A stretch of 22,987 nucleotides of DNA from a virus. The position numbers and the translations under genes are program-made. Positions 1 to 6,785 of the stretch are shown in pieces. The notes beneath the pieces were generated by a model. It saw only the letters and a list, made by a program, of their open reading frames with translations, made no database searches and was not told the DNA's origin. Positions within the stretch are counted from its first letter, which is position 1, and each line of letters opens with the position of its first letter. The stretch covers positions 1 through 22,987 of the IMG/VR virus record IMGVR_UViG_3300047446_000273; one strand, given 5' to 3'.

Positions 1-1035
1 TCACTTAGTTGGCGTGACCTTTTTGCCGATCCGTTTGCGGATGTAATTCTCGGTCATTACCACCGTGGTGTGCCCAAGTTGGTCCCTCGCTTGCAGGATA
101 TCTCCACTGGATTCCGCTTTATCGGTACCAGCCTTTGCACGTAAGTCGCGCATCTGAAAGTCTCCTTTTTCAACGCCGGCCGCCTCGCGGGCCGCATCAA
201 ACCTCCCTCGCAACATGCTGCTGGTCATTGGTTGCCCGTTATCCATAACGATGAGCCTACTTGTTCGTATCTTGTGCCCGTCCTTTCTAGCCATGATTCG
301 ATCAATCACAACCTTCAGCTCGCCCGTTATCTCAATCCTCCGCTTTGCGTTCGTCTTGCCTTGTTTCACGGCCAGCCTGTTGTCGCGGATGTCACGCTCG
401 TCCATTTTCAGCGTGTCCGCTATACGTTGGCCCGTCAGGTAGAACAGATCAAGCGCATCTCGCAGCGGCTGTTCGGCGTGCTGATACACCAGGGCGAACA
501 TCTCATCCTCAATGTATTGATCACGGCCTGACTCTTTGTGCCCCTTTACGCCGGCGCACGGGTTGGCTAAGGCCGTATAGCCGCTGCTCCTGGCAAAGTT
601 CCAGATGGCGCTGAGCAGTGCCTTCTCTCGGTTGGCTCGCACTGGCGCTGTCTTGCCGCGTTGGCGCAGGTACTGCACAACGTGCTGTGGCTCAATCGCT
701 TCCAGTGGCGCTGGCGGATCGTCGAAGAACTTCAGCAAGTGCTTCAACTCTCGGACGTTATCTTTTTGTGTGGCCACGCCCTTGGTGGGAACCACCTCGA
801 GCATGTAGATCTCCGCCACATAGGCGAAGGTGAGCACGGTCTGAACCAAAGCCGATGACACGCGGCTTTTCTCCATCTTTGCGTATTCTACGATCGCCAG
901 CCCGTAATCGCTGCCTAGCGGAATCTCTTTCCTGGGTGAGCCTCCGACGTCGTAGTAGTAATAGATTGTCCCGCTGCGCTGCTTGCGCTTCCTGAGTCGC
1001 GTAACGCTGTCAGGTGTTGTTGGTTTCCTTCCCAT
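1..1035 (-). CDS. int: Phage tyrosine integrase
   Basis: Site-specific recombinase that would integrate and excise the prophage at its attachment site. The 344-residue protein has a basic N-terminal arm (about residues 1-60), a core-binding domain (about 65-165) and a catalytic domain (about 170-344). Catalytic residues are readable: R204 (TGQR), a beta-hairpin lysine near K227, R299 in RDLR, H322 in LGHT and nucleophile Y331 in ENYIR. The usual box II histidine is R296, a substitution common in phage integrases. Length is normal. The start has a GGTGAG ribosome site and directly abuts the stop of the DUF4224 gene, so the two are probably co-transcribed. The stop codon is at the window edge, so the attachment site should lie just outside. 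Confidence 0.95.
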   Translation of the reverse strand: MGRKPTTPDSVTRLRKRKQRSGTIYYYYDVGGSPRKEIPLGSDYGLAIVEYAKMEKSRVSSALVQTVLTFAYVAEIYMLEVVPTKGVATQKDNVRELKHLLKFFDDPPAPLEAIEPQHVVQYLRQRGKTAPVRANREKALLSAIWNFARSSGYTALANPCAGVKGHKESGRDQYIEDEMFALVYQHAEQPLRDALDLFYLTGQRIADTLKMDERDIRDNRLAVKQGKTNAKRRIEITGELKVVIDRIMARKDGHKIRTSRLIVMDNGQPMTSSMLRGRFDAAREAAGVEKGDFQMRDLRAKAGTDKAESSGDILQARDQLGHTTVVMTENYIRKRIGKKVTPTK

Positions 1036-1248
1036 TTAACTCACCAGCCGTGGCTGCCATTTTGATTTGTCTGCTGCACCTGCTACTGCCTCGCCGGTGA
1101 GGGCTGACGCGATGACGCAAGGCCACCCGCTGCGCTTGATGGTGTGGCGAATGCCGTTCCTCTTAAGCACCTGAACCTGGCCGGCTTTGGTTCTGGCACC
1201 GGTGAGCGTGCAGACGTCTTCGTGCGATAGGAAGTGAATTCCGTCCAT
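1036..1248 (-). CDS. DUF4224 family small phage protein (possible excisionase-like)
   Basis: A 70-residue protein. The start at 1248 is chosen because GGGAGG lies six bases upstream; a start at 1278 would add ten residues with no comparable site. Residues 4-48 (FLSHEDVCTLTG, then KAGQVQVLKRNGI and the basic KRSGWP) match the DUF4224 pattern, a short winged-helix-like domain usually encoded next to phage integrases. That position suggests a recombination directionality or integrase-regulatory role, but this is inference. Its stop adjoins the integrase start without a gap. Confidence 0.8.
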   Translation of the reverse strand: MDGIHFLSHEDVCTLTGARTKAGQVQVLKRNGIRHTIKRSGWPCVIASALTGEAVAGAADKSKWQPRLVS

Positions 1249-1306
1249 AGCTACCTCCCGTAGCCCATTTTGGGCCACGCTTCATTGATGTTAAAGGGGC
1301 GTCCTT

Positions 1307-1321
1307 GCCGCGCTGGGCGGC
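1307..1321 (-). promoter_or_regulatory. Intergenic hairpin next to Shine-Dalgarno (family 2)
   Basis: Leftward RNA: stem GCCGC/GCGGC with loop CCAGC, followed at once by AAGGACGCCCC. The stem sequence differs from the other copies of this module (1618, 3911, 4588, 13379), but the placement directly before AAGGA or GAGG is the same. It lies upstream of the DUF4224 gene. Confidence 0.55.
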
Positions 1322-1331
1322 AGAAGGCGGG

Positions 1332-1604
1332 TTAGGGTTTGGCCGAATGTTTGGTGAGCATCTCCTTCTTCTTAACGATGGCGTCCGCTCGCTTCTGAAG
1401 AGCTGTCCACTGCTCATCTACCCGGCGCCACCCGGCCTCGATGGCTTTTTCCTTGGAATCGAACAGATCAACCAGGTGGTATGTCTTCCGGCTTTGTGCC
1501 CGCATCCAGCCGTCCACGCTGTAGATGCCAACGATCTCGACTTTCTTTGGCGCAAAGCCAGCAGTCAGTACCCACGCGCCGTAAGGGAACTGGTTTTCAG
1601 TCAT
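1332..1604 (-). CDS. Hypothetical phage protein
   Basis: A 90-residue protein beginning MTENQFPYGAWVLTAG. The start at 1604 is favoured by GGCGAGG nine bases upstream; a longer reading to 1697 would run through the hairpin at 1618-1638. The N-terminal half is hydrophobic/aromatic (GAWVLTAG, VEIVGIYSVDGW) with no clear membrane segment. The C-terminal third (about 50-85) is a charged helix rich in Lys and Glu. I recognise no domain. It is the first gene of the group running into DUF4224 and int. Confidence 0.7.
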   Translation of the reverse strand: MTENQFPYGAWVLTAGFAPKKVEIVGIYSVDGWMRAQSRKTYHLVDLFDSKEKAIEAGWRRVDEQWTALQKRADAIVKKKEMLTKHSAKP

Positions 1605-1617
1605 GCGTGCATGCCTC

Positions 1618-1638
1618 GCCCGCCGTTCACCGGCGGGC
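1618..1638 (-). promoter_or_regulatory. Intergenic hairpin next to Shine-Dalgarno (family 2)
   Basis: Perfect 8-bp stem GCCCGCCG/CGGCGGGC with a 5-base loop. On the leftward transcript it ends directly at GAGG, the ribosome site of the gene starting at 1604. Its right part overlaps the possible rightward promoter at 1626-1654. Confidence 0.6.
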
Positions 1639-1654
1639 ACATGTGGTTTAATAT
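1626..1654 (+). promoter_or_regulatory. Possible sigma70 promoter for the 1681 mini-gene
   Basis: TTCACC (1626-1631) and TAATAT (1649-1654) are separated by 17 bp, giving a start near 1661, about 20 bases before the ATG at 1681. The -35 is weak and the assignment is by motif only. Confidence 0.4.
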
Positions 1655-1680
1655 GAAAAATTCTTGAATGGGATCGAACG

Positions 1681-1857
1681 ATGGATAAGGCGTTCAAGCA
1701 GCCAATTTTTGTAGTGGGACTGCCGCTTACGATTTGTGGCTTTGTTTTTGGAATTACTGGACTGCTCGCGAGTGGAACACTTGCCTATGTCGCGCCGGGG
1801 CTATTGATACCTGGCTTGGTTTTGATGGCGGTTGGTTGGTTGAAACGGGATAAGTAA
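1681..1857 (+). CDS. Small two-helix membrane protein
   Basis: A 58-residue protein made almost entirely of two hydrophobic segments: about residues 9-31 (IFVVGLPLTICGFVFGITGL) and 36-53 (YVAPGLLIPGLVLMAVGW). The N terminus is short and charged (MDKAFKQ) and the tail is basic (LKRDK). This predicts a helical hairpin in the inner membrane with both ends on the same side. The ribosome site is weak (GGGA). It runs opposite to its neighbours, with a possible promoter at 1626-1654, so it may be a lysogen-expressed accessory gene. No family recognised; a role in exclusion or host-envelope modification is only a guess. Confidence 0.6.
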   Translation: MDKAFKQPIFVVGLPLTICGFVFGITGLLASGTLAYVAPGLLIPGLVLMAVGWLKRDK

Positions 1858-2231
1858 ATCGTCGCTCACCGGCAGGTATCTACTGGGATTGGAGTAAGGA
1901 GGCGTGCCGCAGAACTTGCAGCCCTTCCTCATCAGTTATGAGTCGCCTAGTAGGAGTAGAGCACTACCTGTGATAGTTTTTTAGCGTTCGCCCTGCCAGA
2001 ACTTAATTGCAGCCTTACCGGGGGACTTGCATCTGGTTTGGGCGAACACTCTTCATCTCTACGCTTTTATCCAGTCGATAAATGGTTATTGAAAATGTCT
2101 CATGTCTGAGTAGTCTTTTCCTTGCCCACCCGGCATAAGAGGCTCTTTACCGGTCTATGGATGGCGAGGCTAATTCTGCTGGGTGGGCACCTCGTCCTCC
2201 GCTCACCTGCATGCATGTAGTGGGATTGGGA
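1858..2231. other. 374-bp stretch without a convincing gene
   Basis: No open frame with a credible ribosome site on either strand. The notable content is an imperfect direct repeat at the two edges, about 1861-1893 and 2199-2232. Both copies contain CGCTCACC, then CTGC or GGCAGG-like bases, then GGGATTGG, with about six mismatches in 33 bases. The segment may be a remnant of a replaced gene. Confidence 0.5.
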
Positions 2232-2564
2232 TTAGGAAAACGTGTTGCCGATTTGTGCTGCTACGCAGGTGATGGCCCGCCTCAGCGCGCTTCCCCGACC
2301 GGAGTCCTCGGTCCAGCCGATGTTCTCGCCGAAACCACGGCGCTCCACCATCACGTATTGCAGGTTGGTGAACCAGAGGATGCTGAGCTGAAGGCTTGTC
2401 GCCAGGCGCAGCGCATCGCCGTCATTGGTTAGCGGGGACCAGACGACATCCAGTCCTGACTTTTTATCGACGATCCACATCCCGCCGGAAGGGCAGTGGC
2501 GGTTTTCTTCGAGATCAATGCCTGCCGCCTTCGCTGCCAGGTCCAAAAGAGCACAGTCGTTCAT
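2232..2564 (-). CDS. Hypothetical phage protein (WSPLTNDGDALRLA family)
   Basis: A 110-residue protein. Central WSPLTNDGDALRLATSL (about residues 42-58) and C-terminal RRAITCVAAQIG are features I recall from short proteins in many temperate phages of Pseudomonas and Burkholderia. Those are loosely like NinX-type DUF2591 proteins, but the assignment is not firm. The start ATG overlaps the stop of the preceding gene (ATGA), implying translational coupling. Function unknown. Confidence 0.75.
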   Translation of the reverse strand: MNDCALLDLAAKAAGIDLEENRHCPSGGMWIVDKKSGLDVVWSPLTNDGDALRLATSLQLSILWFTNLQYVMVERRGFGENIGWTEDSGRGSALRRAITCVAAQIGNTFS

Positions 2565-2881
2565 GGCCTTGGACCCTCCACAACAGTGATGCCGGCGTCA
2601 GTCAGCATATGGCGCACCTCGATGCCGGGAACCAGGCCCATGGCGCAGTCCGCCGTGTCGTCCTTCTCGCGTTCCAGATGCCCATCATTGTCCCAGGCTT
2701 CAACGGCAGGAAGGCCTACCACCAGAATCTCGCGGGAGCGCTTGAACCAGTGCCAGGCCTTCGCGATGCACGGGTCACCGTAGCTGCCGTTTGAGAGGCG
2801 ACAATTTTTGACAAGGCCCGGGAGGCGGTGTGAATGCGCGCAGTAGTCGGCCTCGAACTCGTCCTGCATTGTCTGCGTCAT
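2561..2881 (-). CDS. Hypothetical phage protein
   Basis: A 106-residue protein, MTQTMQDEFEADYCAHSHR at the N terminus, then LSNGSYGDPCIAKAWHWFKRSREILVVGLP (about 30-59). The tryptophan-rich helix followed by SRE..VV.LP recurs in small phage proteins of unknown function. It ends in GPRP, as does the 18-residue minigene upstream, because both junctions share the GGNCCAAGGCCATGA sequence. ATGA overlaps at both ends place it in a coupled run with 2878-2934 and 2232-2564. Confidence 0.75.
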   Translation of the reverse strand: MTQTMQDEFEADYCAHSHRLPGLVKNCRLSNGSYGDPCIAKAWHWFKRSREILVVGLPAVEAWDNDGHLEREKDDTADCAMGLVPGIEVRHMLTDAGITVVEGPRP

Positions 2882-2934
2882 GGCCTTGGCCCCTTGTAGA
2901 TGAAAACGTAGGCGAACCAGAGGGTGGCGATCAT
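2878..2934 (-). CDS. Possible 18-residue membrane-type minigene
   Basis: MIATLWFAYVFIYKGPRP: a hydrophobic, aromatic stretch of about 12 residues followed by a basic proline-rich end. Its ATG overlaps the stop of the ASCH-like gene (CCATGA), and its own stop overlaps the ATG of the next gene in the same way. It therefore fills exactly the 54-base space between two real genes. This continuity is the main evidence that it is translated; it may act only to couple ribosomes across the gap. Confidence 0.45.
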   Translation of the reverse strand: MIATLWFAYVFIYKGPRP

Positions 2935-3902
2935 GGCGTCACCCGCTTGAACTCGACGACCCAGACCCACGGGTTGGCATCCCAATCGCCGCCGACGGAG
3001 CTCCACAGGTTGGCGAACGCAAAGCGTGGAGTGAAAAGGCATTGTTCGTGGCTGGTGGTCTTGTCCCACGCCCAGCCGTTGCGCTGTTGGTGACCGGCCT
3101 GCGCCGGGCAATCACCGACATCTTTCCAGCCGGTGTCGCCATGGAAGCACTGTTGGCCGTAGTCGGTGAAGAAGCAGCCCTCGGCCTTGGCCTGGTCTTC
3201 ACTGATGTCCTGCAACCGCTCAATGCGAACGGCGGTGACCTCCAGCAGGATGCGGCTGGCCCAGCGCGGCGTGTGAATGCTGGGCTTCCATGTCGGCTGG
3301 TCCTGCTCGTAGGGGTTGAGGCCGTCAGCGGCGTATACCAGGTCGCCGTCCTCTCGCGCCTGATCAAGGTCCACCATGTCGGCGGGTTGCAGGTACGGCC
3401 CTTTCTGGACTTCGGAGTGGTTGCAGTACCAAGTCTCGCGCACCCACAGCCGCTGGCCCCGTCGCCCGTAAGGGCAATTGCCATACAGTGCTAGCTCTGC
3501 CGCGCACTCAGCCTCGGTAGCACCTGAGACGTTGAAGCCGTAGCGCGGGTGATGCTGTGCGGTCGCTGTCCACTCGTTGCCGGGATAGTCCGACCCGCTC
3601 AGCCTTGGCAAGTGATGCGCCTTGACTGCCCGCCGCGTGACTGTCTTCCGCCCCTCCAAAATCGCACGGATCATTGGGCCGCTAAACAGGATCGGTTTTT
3701 CTCTGTGCATGCTGGGCGCCGCTTTCGGTTTCGCCATCTTGGCCAGGCAGCGCTTGCAGGTCACTTTGTCGCGAGTGCCGGTGCCGTTCCATTCGGCATT
3801 GGAGTTTTCGTTCAGGCCGCACGCCGACGAGCAATCATACTCACCGTCCATGTTCTGGCCGCCGCTTATGGTTAAGTGAATTCGTTTAGTCACGGGCAAC
3901 AC
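2931..3902 (-). CDS. ASCH/PUA-like phage protein with N-terminal Cys cluster
   Basis: Up to 323 residues. Start options are GTG at 3902 (near AAGGA), GTG at residue 4 and ATG at residue 18; I keep the longest. Residues 8-52 (HLTISGGQNMDGEYDCSSACG ending CKRC) hold C24, C28, C49 and C52, a possible zinc site. From residue 69 the pattern KPILFSGPMIRAILEGRKTVTRR, then GQRLWVRETW, PSIHTPRWASRILLEVTAVRIERLQDIS and the final NPWVWVVEFKRV, fits a family common in temperate phages. Those resemble ASCH/PUA-fold RNA- or modified-base-binding domains. The function is not established. It heads a run of genes joined by ATGA overlaps down to 2232. Confidence 0.8.
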   Translation of the reverse strand: MLPVTKRIHLTISGGQNMDGEYDCSSACGLNENSNAEWNGTGTRDKVTCKRCLAKMAKPKAAPSMHREKPILFSGPMIRAILEGRKTVTRRAVKAHHLPRLSGSDYPGNEWTATAQHHPRYGFNVSGATEAECAAELALYGNCPYGRRGQRLWVRETWYCNHSEVQKGPYLQPADMVDLDQAREDGDLVYAADGLNPYEQDQPTWKPSIHTPRWASRILLEVTAVRIERLQDISEDQAKAEGCFFTDYGQQCFHGDTGWKDVGDCPAQAGHQQRNGWAWDKTTSHEQCLFTPRFAFANLWSSVGGDWDANPWVWVVEFKRVTP

Positions 3903-3910
3903 TCGTCCTT

Positions 3911-3924
3911 GCCGCTATAGCGGC
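3911..3924 (-). promoter_or_regulatory. Intergenic palindrome next to Shine-Dalgarno (family 2)
   Basis: GCCGCTATAGCGGC, a perfect 14-base palindrome, directly followed on the leftward strand by AAGGA before the GTG start near 3902. Its upstream flank CCCCTCCCCCTTCAAA resembles that at 13400. A further inverted repeat, GAGTAC/GTACTC with a 4-base loop, lies upstream at 3963-3978. Confidence 0.55.
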
Positions 3925-3986
3925 TGACTTTGAAGGGGGAGGGGTTACAGGTTTTGCAGATGGAGTACTAATGTACTCTTGTCGGG

Positions 3987-4283
3987 TCACACGCCAGGGC
4001 GGCCTTTGAAGGCTAGCCAGATGTAGTGCCGTCCTTTGGACGTGACCTTGATTTTGCCAACCTGTCGGTTCCAGGTGATCAGCCGCAGCTCTTCAAGGAT
4101 GCTCGTCAGCGTGTGACCCTGGTGCTAGCCGGCCAGCGCCTTGATACATCCCTGGGCCAGCAGGCCACGGAAGTCATCGTGGCCGAAGTTGGTGCCTTGG
4201 AACGACCCCTGCATCTGCTCGTCGGTCACAAGGTCAGTGACTGCGTTCACGCTTGGGTCGCGTCGGTAGCATTTATGCGTCAT
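3987..4283 (-). pseudogene. Small phage gene interrupted by an in-frame amber codon
   Basis: ATG at 4283, overlapping the end of the upstream gene, opens a frame of 52 codons (MTHKCYRRDPSVNAVTDLVT to GCIKALAG). TAG at 4125-4127 then interrupts it. The same frame continues without a break for 45 more codons (HQGHTLTSILEELRLITWNR to GRHYIWLAFKGRPGV) to TGA at 3987-3989. The downstream half has good phage-protein character (GHTLTSIL.EL.LI then VTSKGR.Y) and normal codon use. The most likely ancestral codon is TAC or TAT (Tyr). Either a recent nonsense mutation inactivated the gene, or a 52-residue product is made, or the codon is read through. Confidence 0.7.
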
Positions 4284-4575
4284 CGCCACCACCCTCGGCT
4301 GGATCGAGTGCGGCGCGATTAAACGGCGTCTCATAAGCCTCTCGCAAATACGCGGTTTGCTTTTTCTCCGCTTCAAGCAACCCCTCAAGCACATCCACCC
4401 GCTCATCCGCAGAGGTCAGGCGCTGTTGCAGGGCCGCAATCGTTTCCCGTCCGGCCGTTTCACGCGCCAGGAAGATCGAGTAAGCCTCCTGCGAGACGCG
4501 CGCCGATCGCCCGTCGATTCCGAAGTCCACGCCGGCGGATTCTTCCGGTACGGCGATTTTGTTTTCTGTGGGCAT
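4273..4575 (-). CDS. Hypothetical coiled-coil phage protein
   Basis: A 100-residue protein starting MPTENKIAVPEESAGVDFG. The start at 4575 has AAGGA seven bases upstream; the longer reading to 4656 would run back into the methyltransferase gene's 3' end. Residues 35-88 (YSIFLARETAGRETIAALQQRL, then VDVLEGLLEAEKKQTAYLREA) form a probable coiled coil. The acidic tail is GGGDDA. Its stop lies inside the start of the amber-interrupted gene. Its first bases (GGANTCCCC then ATG) are shared with the starts at 6716 and 13367. No function assigned. Confidence 0.7.
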   Translation of the reverse strand: MPTENKIAVPEESAGVDFGIDGRSARVSQEAYSIFLARETAGRETIAALQQRLTSADERVDVLEGLLEAEKKQTAYLREAYETPFNRAALDPAEGGGDDA

Positions 4576-4587
4576 GGGGAGTCCTTG

Positions 4588-4602
4588 CCGGGCCATGCCC
4601 GG
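4588..4602 (-). promoter_or_regulatory. Intergenic hairpin next to Shine-Dalgarno (family 2)
   Basis: Stem CCGGGC/GCCCGG with a 3-base loop. On the leftward transcript it is followed by CAAGGACTCCCC and the ATG at 4575. Another copy of the hairpin-AAGGA arrangement, with its own stem sequence. Confidence 0.55.
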
Positions 4603-4619
4603 GCGGTGGAGTGGGGGAG

Positions 4620-6716
4620 TTACGCTGCGCGTGATTGGCGTTGCTCGGCGCGCCACGGGTCGTTGGCCCGTGCCAGCGCTGCCATCGGCGGTGGGCTGAC
4701 GCTGTTACCGCACATGTGCACCTGCTGGGTCTTGGTGAACGGTTTGCCGTCGGCACCGTGGCTGATGATGTAATCGGCCGGGAAGCCCTGGGCCTTGTAC
4801 AGCTCAGCTGGTTTCAGCATCCGCAGGCAGATGTCGACGATCACGTAGGGCGTACCTTTCACCATCACGGTGACCATAGCCAGGCGGTCCTTGGTGGTGA
4901 TCGTCGGCGCCGGTGAGTCGCAAGCGCTGATGTTCTCCGTGCCGTAGTAGCTGATCAGGAATGCCGCGACGCGCAGGGCGCCCGCCTCATGCTCTGGCGA
5001 CAGGGTGAGCGACACCAGCGAGCTTTTGCCACCGCCGCCGGCCGTGATGGTCGGCGCCGGATCATTCAGCCCCTGGCCGACGCTGCCGCCGAATGCCCGC
5101 TCCATGAACGCGCTGACCAGCCCGTGGTGCTGGCCGCCGGCACTGACGGTGTGCAGCGGTTCGTTTACGTCGCGTGCATCGCAGTTGCCGCGCAAGTGCA
5201 CCAGGTTCGCCACCGCCAGTTGCTGCTGGCTGCCGCTGTTGGTCACGGTCGTCATGGGTTCGTGCATGCCCTTGGCGTGCGTGGTGTTGAACCCGCCGTT
5301 GGCCTGAATCATCACTGCGGTGCTGACGGACTGGCCGCCGCCGCTGGCAGTGACGGTGCCCACCGGCCCGTTGATGTCGTTGATTCCGTGGGAGCGGCGT
5401 TTGTTTGCGCCTGAACCCTCGCCATGTCCGGCCTGGACGATGCAGGCTGATGCCAGTGCATGCTTCACGCCGCCTGCGACAACCGTGCCCAGGGGCTGAT
5501 CCAAGCCAGGCACCCGTGGCTCTTGCCCTTGCCGCTCGCCGTAGCCCGACTGAATCAGCGTGGGGCTGATCAGTGTAAGCTCGCCGCGATTCGCGCAGGT
5601 CACCGTGGGTAGCGGCTCAAGCGGGTCATTGATGCGATCGCTGCCTTGGTGTGTTGCCGGGGCAATCACCGGGCTCACCACCGAGAACGCTCCGCCCTTC
5701 GGGTAGGAGGTGATAGTGCGCAGCGGCTCGCCCGCGGATTGCACCGACTCACCCGACCAGTTCGCGATAGGCACAATGAACGGCGCCGGGCTATCGATGA
5801 CGAATTTCTTCATGCCCTTGGCAACCCGGCGCAGGGTGGCGTCGGCCAGGTCTTTCTTGCGGCCGAAGATACTTTTGCCCAGGTCGCTGAAGTCGATGCA
5901 GTCGGCGGCGGTCTTCCACTTCTGCTGACCCTTGACCGGGTTCTTCGCGTGGGTCGGCTCAGGCCACACCACCGGCCGGCCATCGCACCGGGCGATCATG
6001 AATAGGCGTTCCCGGCTGGTTGGTGCACCGAAGTCGCAGGCCTTGATAACTTTCCACTCCGCCACATAGCCCATGCCTTCCAGCAGGGCCACGAAGCGGC
6101 GCCAGGTGCGGCCGCGCTGTTTCGGGTCAGGCACCAAGAACTGGTTCGACACCGGCACTTGTTCGCCCGGTGCCGCCACCCGGTTGGTGGTTTTCCCTTT
6201 CTTGGTCGGGTGCGGCACCTGGTCCAGGGTCACAACCCGGCCGGTGGCCTTGTCGCGCTTGGCGATCAACCGGCCCCATTGCAGGATCTGCTTCACGTTC
6301 TCCAGGCTGATCACCCGTGGCCGCTTCATGCCTGCCCACTTGAGGCCGATCCACGACAGGTTGCGGATCTCGCGCTTGCGCGGTTGGCCGCCGGCTGCCT
6401 GGGAGTGGTGGGTGCAGTCCGGCGACATATGGAACCAGCCAACGGCCTTGCCGCCGCACTCGGTGTCCGGATCACCCTCGAACACGTCGGTGGTGAAGTG
6501 CTGCGCGCCGGGGTGGTTTACGGTGTGCATGCTGATCGCCTGCGGGCTGTGGTTCTTCGCCACGTTCACCGTGCGACCCAATCCCATCTCCAGGCCGGTC
6601 CCGGCACCTCCGCCACCGCAGAAGAAGTCGACAACGATCTCATCGTCCTGAGGGTTGAAGCCGAGTCCGTATTGGGTTTTGAAATCGAAGGGGTGTTTCT
6701 TCTGTTGTGCGGACAT
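4620..6716 (-). CDS. C5 cytosine DNA methyltransferase with internal tandem repeats
   Basis: A 698-residue S-adenosylmethionine-dependent DNA cytosine methyltransferase. It probably modifies phage DNA against host restriction. Motif I is DFFCGGGGAGTG (30-41). The catalytic motif is SPDCTHHS with nucleophile C101, instead of the classical PCQ. ENV is at 139-141, SRERLFM at 234-240, and the final GNSVSPPP at 670-677. Between motifs VIII and IX, where the target-recognition domain lies, are about eight imperfect repeats of 33-49 residues. Each carries P-x-x-T-[VI]-[TVS], starting near 331, 368, 408, 451, 487, 520, 553 and 602, often followed by Gly-Gly and a hydrophobic strand. GAGG precedes the ATG. 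It is longer than typical Dcm (about 470) because of the repeats. Target sequence unknown. Confidence 0.93.
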   Translation of the reverse strand: MSAQQKKHPFDFKTQYGLGFNPQDDEIVVDFFCGGGGAGTGLEMGLGRTVNVAKNHSPQAISMHTVNHPGAQHFTTDVFEGDPDTECGGKAVGWFHMSPDCTHHSQAAGGQPRKREIRNLSWIGLKWAGMKRPRVISLENVKQILQWGRLIAKRDKATGRVVTLDQVPHPTKKGKTTNRVAAPGEQVPVSNQFLVPDPKQRGRTWRRFVALLEGMGYVAEWKVIKACDFGAPTSRERLFMIARCDGRPVVWPEPTHAKNPVKGQQKWKTAADCIDFSDLGKSIFGRKKDLADATLRRVAKGMKKFVIDSPAPFIVPIANWSGESVQSAGEPLRTITSYPKGGAFSVVSPVIAPATHQGSDRINDPLEPLPTVTCANRGELTLISPTLIQSGYGERQGQEPRVPGLDQPLGTVVAGGVKHALASACIVQAGHGEGSGANKRRSHGINDINGPVGTVTASGGGQSVSTAVMIQANGGFNTTHAKGMHEPMTTVTNSGSQQQLAVANLVHLRGNCDARDVNEPLHTVSAGGQHHGLVSAFMERAFGGSVGQGLNDPAPTITAGGGGKSSLVSLTLSPEHEAGALRVAAFLISYYGTENISACDSPAPTITTKDRLAMVTVMVKGTPYVIVDICLRMLKPAELYKAQGFPADYIISHGADGKPFTKTQQVHMCGNSVSPPPMAALARANDPWRAEQRQSRAA

Positions 6717-6785
6717 AGGGGATCCTCGCCGGAGAGCATGCGACTACGGCATAATCTGGTAATGGGTTGAGGTTGGAGAACGATA

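Noticed and set aside
1163-1302. Alternative minus-strand frame starting MKRGPKWATGG upstream of and overlapping DUF4224
   Set aside because: It overlaps a recognisable DUF4224 gene that has the better ribosome site; at most the first codons could act as a leader.
4460-4756. Minus-strand frame overlapping the methyltransferase 3' end
   Set aside because: It is Thr/Arg/Pro-rich out-of-frame translation of GC-rich coding DNA, with no start signal.
5000-5800. Possible CRISPR-like or DNA tandem repeat in the methyltransferase region
   Set aside because: The repetition is at protein level with uneven unit lengths and no constant DNA repeat; there are no spacers.
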